Of a stretch of DNA of 64,000 nt, positions 56,166 to 64,000 are shown piece after piece (the first letter of the stretch is position 1; the number at the start of each line of letters is the position of its first letter). Position numbers and translations under genes: made by a program. This stretch comes from Candidatus Hodarchaeota archaeon. Lineage in GTDB: Archaea > Asgardarchaeota > Heimdallarchaeia > Hodarchaeales > Hodarchaeaceae. The stretch is taken from contig JAEOSR010000112.1 of the NCBI GenBank assembly GCA_016840285.1, positions 34,538 through 98,537 of the forward strand, given 5' to 3'. The notes below the pieces were generated by a model, which saw nothing but the letters and a program-made list of their open reading frames with translations, made no database searches and was not told the DNA's origin.

Positions 56166-56196
56166 AGGAGTAGACCCTCCTCTTTTTCTTTTTTTT
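56166..56196 (+). terminator. Intrinsic-like terminator after the AOR gene
   Basis: A 5-base stem (AGGAG and CTCCT around TAGACC) followed by CTTTTTC and eight Ts, beginning 18 bases after the AOR stop. The T-run alone could stop archaeal RNA polymerase. Confidence 0.6.
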
Positions 56197-56380
56197 CCAA
56201 TACTACCTTAGAACGTTTCTATTTACACTCTAACAGTAGTGTCCATAGTGTCAAGCACACCTGGCAAAAGCAAGTATAGTTTTCAAATGAGTCTTTTTGT
56301 TTTATATTTAATGCATAATTTTCATTACAGATACATTATTTAATGCTAATACCTAAAAATCTTTTATTTCTATAGAAAAA

Positions 56381-57529
56381 CTAATGTTCAACCTCATCAC
56401 TCGATTCTACCGTCAGAAATGCTTCTTGAGTCATATGATATTCTGATAATTTCTCTTTTTGGTACTCAGTATTTCTTATTATTACTAATAGAATAATAAG
56501 TACAATAGGACTTATAAACAAAGCAGATATTACCTGTAAGAAAATTGAACTAATTGTATGCAGAAGTAATAGTCCTAATGATATAATGAGGTAACCATAG
56601 AAACCTTCATTGTTGATCGATATTTTTGATCTTATGGATTCAATATTAATAGTCTGAGAATCTTTAAAATTACGCCAAAGAAGATAGAGCAGATATAATA
56701 TCCCAATCATAACTATCAAGATAAAAGAGAATATTTTATAAAGCACAGCGAGGTCAGAACCTTCAATTAATATTGTTGGTACTGCTGATATCCCATTAAC
56801 AACTCCATGTATAAGTATTGGATAAACAATATTTCTAGTTTTAACATAGGAGATCCCAAGGACAAATGCTATAATAACAACAGAGGAGATATGAAGAATC
56901 ATCCCTGTCGTATTTCCATAAAGTAGATCAGATGGTAAGTGTAAAAGTGTAAAAAATATTGAAGATGCTAAAACAGCCCCACCTGTATTCATTCCTCGTT
57001 CTTCCAACAAGGGGATTAATAATCTTCGATATACTAATTCTTCAAATAATGGTGCTCCAATAACAAGAGGAGCAAAGAAAATTATGATAGTGATTGGAGA
57101 AATAATTTCTTCTTGTATAAGGAAAGCTTCTAATCCTGTTCTTGGAGTTTCTAATTGAAAAAAATCTATTAGGATTGCCATTATAATTGTTTTTACAATA
57201 ATTAATGCCCATGTTAAAGAAATTAAGAACAAGTTAGAAATAAATGTGTACCAATTAACAGGGAATTGTCTAACATTCTCTACCTTGAGCCAAGGAATGC
57301 CCCAACGTAAAATAATGACAGTTCCTAATATCTGGCTTAGAAATAGTATAATAAGATTCCAAATTGGCCCATAAAGAGGATTACTGAATTCATTTAATCT
57401 CATGAATAATCCTAGTAAGGGTATTGCTACAAGAATTTGCACAACTCCAAGGAAAACAGCTGCACCAAAAGATACCAATGCTGGAGTTAAAAAGGTTAAA
57501 AATTCATTTTTACGTTCATTAGTCGTCAA
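56381..57529 (-). CDS. CPBP family intramembrane metalloprotease
   Basis: A 382-residue protein with eight or so membrane helices. The CPBP motifs are present: E163-E164 with R168 in FEELVYRRLL, H197 in LLHLP and H241/N245 in LIHGVVNG. These are the glutamates and histidines of the CAAX-protease/Rce1-like family. The C-terminal third adds extra membrane helices. Family members trim prenylated proteins or act in immunity and stress; no substrate is suggested here. Confidence 0.88.
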   Translation of the reverse strand: MTTNERKNEFLTFLTPALVSFGAAVFLGVVQILVAIPLLGLFMRLNEFSNPLYGPIWNLIILFLSQILGTVIILRWGIPWLKVENVRQFPVNWYTFISNLFLISLTWALIIVKTIIMAILIDFFQLETPRTGLEAFLIQEEIISPITIIIFFAPLVIGAPLFEELVYRRLLIPLLEERGMNTGGAVLASSIFFTLLHLPSDLLYGNTTGMILHISSVVIIAFVLGISYVKTRNIVYPILIHGVVNGISAVPTILIEGSDLAVLYKIFSFILIVMIGILYLLYLLWRNFKDSQTINIESIRSKISINNEGFYGYLIISLGLLLLHTISSIFLQVISALFISPIVLIILLVIIRNTEYQKEKLSEYHMTQEAFLTVESSDEVEH

Positions 57530-57753
57530 TGAATCACATCACACTGGAACCTAAACATATTGATATCTCTTCATTATTTTTATCAATAAATACCTTTTCT
57601 TAAAATCAAAGGAATGTGTAGAGGAGATTATATTTGATATTTAAAGCTGATGAAGCCGGAATCTTCCGTATTCCATAGATATATTAAATAAATTAAAATA
57701 TCATTCAACTTTTATTCTTCCTAGTTATCTTTCAGCAAGAGAAGGTGAAAGGA

Positions 57754-59664
57754 ATGAAAATTGAGCAGTTAGTCGAGAGTGTGATGGATGAAATCTCTAG
57801 TCACTCAATAATGAATATGATTTCACGAGTCTCCCAATTTCATCGTGTACAGGGTTCTAAAGGATATTTGGAAGCAGCTAATTATATTAAATCTATCTTA
57901 AGCGAGAATGGATTGGAAACAAAATTATATGAATTTCCTGCAGATGGTAAGTGGGAACATTGGGGGTGGAAAGCACCGATCTCCTGGGACATTGTAGATG
58001 GGGAATGCTGGTTAACTAAACCCATTCAAAAAAGACTCTGTAGTTTTAATGACATACCTATGAGTGTAATAACTCATTCCAAAGCTTGTGATTTTGAGGC
58101 ATCACTTGTTGATATCGGGAAAGGGGACAAAGCTGAAGATTATGAAGGAGCGAAGGGGAAAGTTGTATTAATTACTGAGAGCCCGAGAAGGATTTTCCCT
58201 CTAGCCGCTCAATACGACGTAAAAGGATTAGTAATTCATCCAAATCCTGAAAGAACTGCTAACCTTGGAGCAAATACTGTTCAATATGATGGATTTTGGC
58301 CGAATGCTGAGAAATTATCACTAGTAACTGCAGGATTTTCCCTCTCTCATAGACAAGCGATAGAACTTCAAAGGTATTTAGAATCCGATAATGAAGTTCG
58401 TGTCCACTTTAAGATAAATGCCGATTTTTCACACGAAGGGAAGTTGCATGTACTTGAAACAGAGATCAAAGGATCCTTATATCCTCATGAAGAAGTCGTT
58501 TTAATCGCACATCTTTGCCACCCTGCTTCAAGCGCCAATGATAATGCTTCTGGTAGTGCTACTCTTGCTGAAATAGTTTTAAGTCTTAATAGAATGATAC
58601 ATCAAGGGATTCTTCCTCATCCTGAAAGAACTTTGCGGTTCCTTTGGGTACCAGAATTTTCAGGGACCATACCTTGGTTAAAGCTTTATGATCAGAGTAA
58701 CCGAAGAAAAATAATTTCGGTTTTCAACCTTGATATGGTTGGTGAATCTCCTAAGAAAATTGGTACACCTTTGACGATTACTTGTCCTAGTTGTGCGACC
58801 CCTTCATACCTGAAAGCACTTCTGAATAATGCTGCTAGATGGGTTTCTGAACAGAAACCGATTTACGACGAGACTGGACGATCCTATCAGTTAAACTATC
58901 GATTGAAGCCTTTTGCTGGAGGAAGTGACCATCTGATTTTTAATGATCAATACTTTTCTATTCCCAGTGTAATGTTTGGCCATGATGATCCCTTTCACCA
59001 TTCTAGTGCGGATTTAATTGATAAAGTCGACCCTTTTGAATGTAAAAGTGTAGCAATAATAGCTGGATCTGCTGCATTTGGTTTATCCATCTCAGACATC
59101 CAATTTCTTGAAGAATTACTATATCATGTATTTTTGGAAGGAGTGGACGACATTATTCGGTATGAATTAAGCTTAAATCGAGGGAGCTTGGTAGTAAACC
59201 AGAAAATAAAGCAGTTAAAGTTATTTGAAAGTTCAATCTTAGAACGAATGGAGAATATTCTTGAACTTAAACCAGATGGGGAATTCCAGGAAAAATTGAC
59301 TTATTTCTCTCAAGCAATTCAAGCCCTTTTTTCTCGTTTGACTAAACAGCTAAAGCTAGAACCAGATGAACAAAAGGAAAAAGAAATAGCTAGGATGAAG
59401 ATAAATCGAAATTATTCAGGCCCAATATCTTATAAACAGTTAAATAAAACAGATCGTTCTACAAAGGATAAAAAAATCTATGAAAGCTTAGCAAAAGATT
59501 ATTGGGGAGGAATACCTTTAGAACTGCTTAACCTAGCTGATGGTGCTTTAACAATAGAAGAAATTTTTCTTTTCCTCAACATTTATTATCCAAATGTTAA
59601 ATTATCAAGTGTATTGTCTCTAGTTAAACTGTTTCAGGAGGAAGGAATTCTTATTGAGGATTAG
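57754..59664 (+). CDS. DUF4910-type M28-like aminopeptidase with C-terminal winged helix
   Basis: About 636 residues. The N-terminal region is followed by a PA-like insert (KVVLITESPRRIFPLA and YDVKGLVIHP). Then comes the zinc peptidase core: LIAHLCHPASSANDNASG near 255, FLWVPEFSGT, FNLDMVGES and GGSDHLIFND, as in the DUF4910/DUF2172 families. The last 60 or so residues look like a winged helix (LTIEEIFLFLNIYY). I take the ATG at 57754, with AAGGTG six bases upstream; a GTG at 57745 would add three residues. Substrate unknown. Confidence 0.88.
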   Translation: MKIEQLVESVMDEISSHSIMNMISRVSQFHRVQGSKGYLEAANYIKSILSENGLETKLYEFPADGKWEHWGWKAPISWDIVDGECWLTKPIQKRLCSFNDIPMSVITHSKACDFEASLVDIGKGDKAEDYEGAKGKVVLITESPRRIFPLAAQYDVKGLVIHPNPERTANLGANTVQYDGFWPNAEKLSLVTAGFSLSHRQAIELQRYLESDNEVRVHFKINADFSHEGKLHVLETEIKGSLYPHEEVVLIAHLCHPASSANDNASGSATLAEIVLSLNRMIHQGILPHPERTLRFLWVPEFSGTIPWLKLYDQSNRRKIISVFNLDMVGESPKKIGTPLTITCPSCATPSYLKALLNNAARWVSEQKPIYDETGRSYQLNYRLKPFAGGSDHLIFNDQYFSIPSVMFGHDDPFHHSSADLIDKVDPFECKSVAIIAGSAAFGLSISDIQFLEELLYHVFLEGVDDIIRYELSLNRGSLVVNQKIKQLKLFESSILERMENILELKPDGEFQEKLTYFSQAIQALFSRLTKQLKLEPDEQKEKEIARMKINRNYSGPISYKQLNKTDRSTKDKKIYESLAKDYWGGIPLELLNLADGALTIEEIFLFLNIYYPNVKLSSVLSLVKLFQEEGILIED

Positions 59665-59780
59665 TTTGCAAATGTCAACATTCAATAACTAATATTGATA
59701 AATTTTGTTTAAGAGAAATCCTCCCTAGAGGAGTTTTATATTAAAAATAAAGAGTAGAAACTATTAGGAATTCTGCATAG

Positions 59781-60581
59781 ATGGTTACTACTGAACAAAT
59801 TCTTTGGGGCTTGTTCTTGTCCCTATTTGCTGGGCTTTCTACTACTCTAGGAGCGATGACTGTCTTCATTATCAAAAAAGATGACACAAAAATCATTAGC
59901 CTTTCTATGGGTTTTTCAGCTGGAGTAATGTTAGGAGTTTCTATTTTGGAATTATTGCCTGAAGCCATTTTTAGGCTAGAAATTCTTGAAGCAGGTCTCT
60001 TCTTCCTTTCAGGAATGATTTTAGTAGCTTTCCTTGACTTTTTGATACCACATGAGTATATGCATGAACATTCGTGTGATGATGATTTTCTTGTCAAAGA
60101 AAAAGGAAATCCTAAATTAATGAGGACAGGCTTCCTCGTGGCGATCGGAATAGCCATTCACAACTTGCCAGAAGGTTTCGTCACAATTACTGGCAGTCTT
60201 TATTCTCTTGAATTAGGACTTATTCTTGCTATTGCTATTGCTTTGCACAATATCCCTGAAGGTCTTTCTGTCGCCATTCCAATTTATGCAGCCTCCAATA
60301 GTCGTCGAAAAGCTTTTGTAATTTCTTTTATTTCGGGACTAGCAGAACCACTCGGAGCTATTATTGGATTAGCAGTCTTATTAGGTTTAGGAATTATGGA
60401 TGAGGATATTATCGTTATATCATTGGCTTTCGTTGCAGGAATAATGACTTTTATCTCCCTAGACGAATTATTACCTGCAGCTCATGAAACGTGTAATGAT
60501 AATGGTAATGATACTCATATTGTAACTGGCGGAATCTTAGCTGGAATGGCCGTCATGCTAGTTACTTTGATTATCCTCTAA
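59781..60581 (+). CDS. ZIP family metal transporter, ZupT-like
   Basis: A 266-residue membrane protein with eight helices and the ZIP metal site: H127 in AIHNLPEGF and H156 in ALHNIPEGL, each followed by the conserved glutamate, and later GLAEPLGA. A His- and Asp-rich loop (HEYMHEHSCDDD, residues 91-102) before the metal helices may bind zinc. Zinc or iron uptake is the likely job. Single gene with an ATG start at 59781. Confidence 0.93.
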   Translation: MVTTEQILWGLFLSLFAGLSTTLGAMTVFIIKKDDTKIISLSMGFSAGVMLGVSILELLPEAIFRLEILEAGLFFLSGMILVAFLDFLIPHEYMHEHSCDDDFLVKEKGNPKLMRTGFLVAIGIAIHNLPEGFVTITGSLYSLELGLILAIAIALHNIPEGLSVAIPIYAASNSRRKAFVISFISGLAEPLGAIIGLAVLLGLGIMDEDIIVISLAFVAGIMTFISLDELLPAAHETCNDNGNDTHIVTGGILAGMAVMLVTLIIL

Positions 60582-60713
60582 ATTGAAGAGAAGTTAAATC
60601 ATTTTTAAAATTTTTACGAAAGCTGATCTATATCTAGTTTTTCATTTTAGTAAAAGTGAGTTTATTGATGTTCTAAAGAATATAAATGATTATAAACAAA
60701 AAGCTATTAAGTT

Positions 60714-61259
60714 ATGAGTACGAATAATAAATGTGAAATAACTATGGCGATCAAATCACTTCAAGAGATACTTAAAGACGTCCTTAAAGAAGGTCGCAAG
60801 ACTCCTGGAGAATGGAAGACGCTTCTCGCTCCAACTTCTGACCGTTTTGGATCAGATCTACTACTTTTTCATCCTACTACTGGACCTATTTATCAGGTTC
60901 GGGCTTATGAAAAGAATCCTTTTCAAATGACTGGAGTTGGGACACGAATCGCCCGTAGTGTTGATGAGGAATTTTTAAAGCTTATTAAAAGTCAAAGATC
61001 TCGTGGAAATTTAGGAATTCTTGATCTCAATTATCGTATTATTCGAGATGCAATAAGTGAGGGAACAGAGTTAGATCAAATCTTTCTCAATGCCTTAAGA
61101 GGAAAGAAAGATCAAGGACTAGAGTTTGTTAACCTTGGGGACGCATTCCGATCTCGAAGTGAGAGACCTCTTCCTCTTCTCACTGATAATCAAAAGAAGT
61201 TAGATAAAGAGTATAAACGTCTCCTTAAGAGGGAAGGTAAAACCTCTATGTATGGTTAA
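60714..61259 (+). CDS. Unrecognised soluble protein
   Basis: A 181-residue protein, lysine- and arginine-rich. The N-terminal half has ITMAIKSLQEILKDVLKEG and then strands FGSDLLLFHPTTGPIYQVRA. The C-terminal half is a charged helical stretch. No signal peptide, metal site or P-loop is seen. I do not recognise the family. The ATG at 60714 gives the start; a second in-frame ATG lies ten codons later. It is followed by a T-run at 61275-61287. Confidence 0.72.
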   Translation: MSTNNKCEITMAIKSLQEILKDVLKEGRKTPGEWKTLLAPTSDRFGSDLLLFHPTTGPIYQVRAYEKNPFQMTGVGTRIARSVDEEFLKLIKSQRSRGNLGILDLNYRIIRDAISEGTELDQIFLNALRGKKDQGLEFVNLGDAFRSRSERPLPLLTDNQKKLDKEYKRLLKREGKTSMYG

Positions 61260-61274
61260 TAAAGTATAATATGC

Positions 61275-61287
61275 AGTTTTTTTCTTT
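61275..61287 (+). terminator. T-rich terminator
   Basis: GTTTTTTTCTTTT lies 16 bases after the preceding stop codon. A T-run of this kind is a usual archaeal stop signal. Confidence 0.4.
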
Positions 61288-61383
61288 TAAAGGGAGAAGA
61301 AGGGAGTAATATAGTACTGATGTCATAGAAAAGTATTCATATATTTGCTTTCTAATACCAATCTTTGAACACAGTGGTTGAAA

Positions 61384-62169
61384 ATGTCTTGGTATGACGA
61401 GTATAACAATCTATTAGATGATTTCACACGCACTGTTGAAGAAGAGCTTCTACAATATGTGCGTGGACTTATTCTCTATGGATCTTATCAAAAGGAACAG
61501 AAAGAACCAGGATGGATTATTCCTGGAATTAGCGATATAGATTTCGTTTTGATAGTTGACATCGATGACATCAACGAAGAAAAGCCACCACGAAGACTAG
61601 CTAAAATTGGAGAAGCTTTATCAGTTTTTTTTGTTCATCCAGTTTATGCACCTATTCTCGATTTACGCCTGCTAGAATTTACTGATCTGCCAGCAAGGAT
61701 TGGTATGGGTTTCTCCCCTATTCATGCTGTTGCAGCTGCCCAATATGGAGAGGTTATTCTCGGAAAAAATGTTCTCGAGAATTTTACTTACAGCGAGAAA
61801 TTATTAAACCGAACTGCTAAAATTATCATAAATCAGGGTTATGAAAGTATTAAACGAGGCTATCTACATCACGAACTTGGAGTAGATCCTGTCTGTATTG
61901 AATTTGCAGACATTATTCTGGATATTGCTCATGCTGCTCTAGCTGCGTCTGGAATATTTAACCTAGTGAGGCCTGAAGTTCCAGAGAAGTTTGATCTCCT
62001 TCTGGGAGACCAATTAGGGAGTGATAGTGTTGATATTGTGTATGAAGCTAAGAAGTGGCGGATGGGCAGCCAAAAAATAGAACCATCTGAATTTCTTCAG
62101 GGATCACTTAAATTTGCCCAATCTGTGATAAAACATATCAGAAATCCTTTCAACTTGAAGAATCCTTGA
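61384..62169 (+). CDS. Nucleotidyltransferase-fold (Pol beta-like) protein
   Basis: About 261 residues. The strand-loop LILYGSYQKE with a glycine-serine pair (near 36-45) and the following SDIDFVLIVDID (two aspartates) match the minimal nucleotidyltransferase motif GS...DxD. The rest is helical, with DIILDIAHAALAASG near 180. Members add nucleotides to RNA, antibiotics or proteins. Start ATG 61384; a TTG six bases earlier is possible. The ECF-S gene begins 28 bases after its stop. Confidence 0.82.
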   Translation: MSWYDEYNNLLDDFTRTVEEELLQYVRGLILYGSYQKEQKEPGWIIPGISDIDFVLIVDIDDINEEKPPRRLAKIGEALSVFFVHPVYAPILDLRLLEFTDLPARIGMGFSPIHAVAAAQYGEVILGKNVLENFTYSEKLLNRTAKIIINQGYESIKRGYLHHELGVDPVCIEFADIILDIAHAALAASGIFNLVRPEVPEKFDLLLGDQLGSDSVDIVYEAKKWRMGSQKIEPSEFLQGSLKFAQSVIKHIRNPFNLKNP

Positions 62170-62197
62170 ATTCACCATCGTGTTTCTGGGAGTAATT

Positions 62198-63340
62198 ATG
62201 AAGATTGAGAAGGATTCATTGAATAAAGATGATAATAATAGTTCTGAAGTTAAACCACCAATTTCGAAGATACCCTGGGTAAGATCAGATCTTGTTCGTC
62301 ATAAAAAAGGCCAATACTATTATGAAACTAGTGACCTAGTCATAATAGCTCTTTTTTGTGCGTTAGGAGGAATTCTTAGCACCTTTGTTGGTTATTTCGG
62401 TAATCTTATTAATAGAATTCTTGGAATACCATTTGGAGGAGGGCAGTTTATTGCTGGTCTTCATATTTTTTGGATTGTTTTCATCTACTTGTTAACAAAT
62501 CGGAAAATTGGTGTAGCTTTTTTCACTGGTATTGTGAAAGGATTTGTGGAACTTTTTTCGGGTAGTGCACATGGCATTCTAGTTCTTCTTATTTCTGGGA
62601 CTCAAGGATTGATAATTGAGATCATTTTGATCATTTTTCTCTCTTCAAATAATAAATTAATAATTTCTTTCGCATCTGGATTAGCAAGTGCTTCAAACGT
62701 ATTCATTCAGCAACTCGTTTTTTTTAATTCACAAATCCCACCCCTATTTATTGCTTTGATTGGCGGAATAGGCTTTGTATCAGGATTTATTCTTGGAGGA
62801 TTATTCCCGATTGCTGTATTTCATCTATTCAATAAATCCACTGTTCTAAATTGGCGTAAAATCCCCAGATCACCCTATCACCTGAGATATATTCAGTTGA
62901 TTCGAATTAGTATTGTGATAATTCTTATCATCAGTGAGATCGGGATATTTTCATTTTTACTATTTCAAAACCGTTTTTCGGCCCAGATTACAGGAGATAT
63001 ATTCAATCCTTATACTTTTTACCCTGCTGACTTTTTAGATCGTCAAGTAACAATAGAAGCGGAATTAATAGGTGATGTAACATATGAACCCCCTAAAAAC
63101 TATACTGGTGTTCCTCTTTATGTTATAATTGAGGCTGCCCAACCCATTTCCGCAATTTACTCGGTGAAAATTAGTGCTTCAGATGGATATTTTATCGAAT
63201 TAAATTCTACCGAAATCCAGGATACTCCCTCTTTAATACTAACGATGGAATCTACTGGTCTTCGTTTAATCGCTGGTGATTTTCATGGGAGCTATTGGGT
63301 TCAAAAAGTCAACCACATTGATATTCAGGAAATTAACTGA
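62198..63340 (+). CDS. ECF transporter S component, YkoE-like, with extracellular domain
   Basis: About 380 residues. A soluble N-terminal 45, then five to six membrane helices to about 205 (ALFCALGGILSTFVGYFGNL, GLIIEIILIIFL and so on) of the type seen in YkoE-like S components, which bring in hydroxymethylpyrimidine or thiamine parts. A further helix near 240-260 leads to an extracellular beta-rich domain (VTIEAELIGDV, GVPLYVIIEAAQP, ASDGYFIELN and SYWVQKVNHI). The form of that domain recalls the sulfite-oxidase-like fold, without the cysteine. I take the ATG at 62198 with GGAG before it. The ATPase gene follows. Confidence 0.8.
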   Translation: MKIEKDSLNKDDNNSSEVKPPISKIPWVRSDLVRHKKGQYYYETSDLVIIALFCALGGILSTFVGYFGNLINRILGIPFGGGQFIAGLHIFWIVFIYLLTNRKIGVAFFTGIVKGFVELFSGSAHGILVLLISGTQGLIIEIILIIFLSSNNKLIISFASGLASASNVFIQQLVFFNSQIPPLFIALIGGIGFVSGFILGGLFPIAVFHLFNKSTVLNWRKIPRSPYHLRYIQLIRISIVIILIISEIGIFSFLLFQNRFSAQITGDIFNPYTFYPADFLDRQVTIEAELIGDVTYEPPKNYTGVPLYVIIEAAQPISAIYSVKISASDGYFIELNSTEIQDTPSLILTMESTGLRLIAGDFHGSYWVQKVNHIDIQEIN

Positions 63341-63429
63341 TACTATTATCCATATCAGTTGATTATTATTCCTCACTATGATTATTTTGAGTTCCATTCA
63401 CAATTGAGGTGAATTTCTAAAGAATCCAA

Positions 63430-63442
63430 AGTTATAATAAAG
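63430..63442 (+). promoter_or_regulatory. TATA box before the ECF ATPase gene
   Basis: AGTTATAATAAAG lies about 30 bases before the TTG at 63466, so transcription would begin almost at the start codon (leaderless). No ribosome site precedes the start, which fits. Confidence 0.45.
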
Positions 63443-63465
63443 CTTCGACTGTTTTAGTATTTAAT

Positions 63466-64000
63466 TTGTATTCTCCCATTATTCAAGTTCAAAATCTGTC
63501 ATTCTGTTACCGAGGTTCTAAAACCTCTGCATTACAAAATATTAACTTAGAGTTCAACGAAGGGGAGATTGTTTGTATAGCTGGTTCAAGTGGTGGAGGT
63601 AAAACAACTTTGGCATTGGCACTCACAGGTCATATTCCTCATACTATCGCAGGTGAGACAAGGGGAGAGGTTTTTCTTCGCAGAGTTCCAAGTTCAGAAC
63701 TTTCTATAACAGAAATCAGCCAATTCGTGGGTTTTGTCCAACAAGATCCTGAAAATCAGCTTGTTACTCCTTCAGTCTATGAAGAAATAGCATTTGGCCC
63801 TGAAAACTTATTTCTGAGCAAGGAGGAGATCTTCAGTCGTGTACAGTTCGGTTTAGATACATTAGATTTAACTTCTCTTGCCTCAAGATCTACCAATGAG
63901 CTTTCAGGTGGTGAGAAACAACGTGTCGCTGTCGCATCCATACTTGCTATGTATCCTCAAGTTCTAGTTCTTGATGAACCGACTTCTTTCTTAGATGTTC
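63466..64000 (+). CDS. ECF-type ABC transporter ATPase, 3' end cut by window edge
   Basis: An open frame of 178 codons running off the right edge. Walker A GSSGGGKTT, then VQQDPENQLVTPSVYEEIAFGPENL, the usual Q-loop of EcfA-type ATPases, the signature LSGGEKQRV and Walker B VLVLDEPTSFLD. It pairs with the S component just upstream. The TTG at 63466 is the only plausible start after an in-frame stop at 63418-63420. YkoD-type proteins have two such ATPase domains; the window ends within the first. Confidence 0.92.
   Translation, partial: MYSPIIQVQNLSFCYRGSKTSALQNINLEFNEGEIVCIAGSSGGGKTTLALALTGHIPHTIAGETRGEVFLRRVPSSELSITEISQFVGFVQQDPENQLVTPSVYEEIAFGPENLFLSKEEIFSRVQFGLDTLDLTSLASRSTNELSGGEKQRVAVASILAMYPQVLVLDEPTSFLDV

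Noticed and set aside
1..64000. CRISPR arrays, tRNA and rRNA genes, insertion sequences
   Set aside because: I looked through the intergenic stretches for repeated spacers, tRNA-type cloverleaf ends and transposase motifs and found none. A covariance-model scan could still show a tRNA that I missed.

Overview
The window looks like a piece of an Asgard archaeal chromosome. The evidence is the mix of eukaryote-like signalling parts (two Rab/Ras-like small GTPases, a third divergent GTPase, a Roadblock/LC7 protein, a probable longin-type domain) with archaeal information-processing parts (a histone-fold protein, a TFB-like factor, a PolB2-type DNA polymerase with a RadA-like partner). It also has archaeal expression signals: TATA boxes close to start codons, and frequent GTG and TTG starts with purine-rich ribosome sites. 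I cannot place it within the Asgard group. I saw no rRNA, tRNA, CRISPR array or insertion sequence.

Layout. 1-5 kb: an unrecognised partial gene, then a three-gene cassette of Walker-A-less RadA-like protein, small helical protein and exonuclease-dead PolB2. 5-11 kb: a divergent GTPase, an unknown coiled-coil protein, a VOC protein, an Mre11-like nuclease, a membrane protein and a D-aminopeptidase. 12-15 kb: an S41 protease with a membrane-anchored partner, divergent from a winged-helix regulator across a cluster of operator-like repeats. 15-21.6 kb: a broken MBL gene, a Roadblock protein, a MoxR/CoxE pair, two metal-dependent hydrolase-type proteins and the two Rab-like GTPases flanking a SWIM-finger protein. 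21.7-29.3 kb: a six-PAS histidine kinase, a radical SAM enzyme, a SufS-type cysteine desulfurase and a TFB-like protein. 29.7-39.6 kb: a PadR/HAAS membrane-protein pair, a methylase-specificity fusion, a kinase-fold/THEP1 pair, a response regulator, and amidohydrolase and MBL-fold hydrolases. 40-51 kb: the histone-fold fusion, a 1643-residue surface subtilase, a large adenine methylase and a histidine kinase. 51-64 kb: two MoaD/ThiS-like proteins near a tungsten aldehyde ferredoxin oxidoreductase, a CPBP protease, an M28-like aminopeptidase, a ZIP transporter, and an ECF-type S component followed by its ATPase, which runs off the end.

The best candidates for undescribed biology are the fusion of a histone fold to a longin-like domain and a basic tail (40200-41297), the PolB2 cassette (1587-4978), the TFB-like protein without a zinc ribbon (28466-29299), the kinase-fold/THEP1 pair (34371-35773), and a ubiquitin-like MoaD relative whose diglycine is followed by a 20-residue tail (52154-52471). 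All functional statements come from reading motifs by eye. No database search was run.
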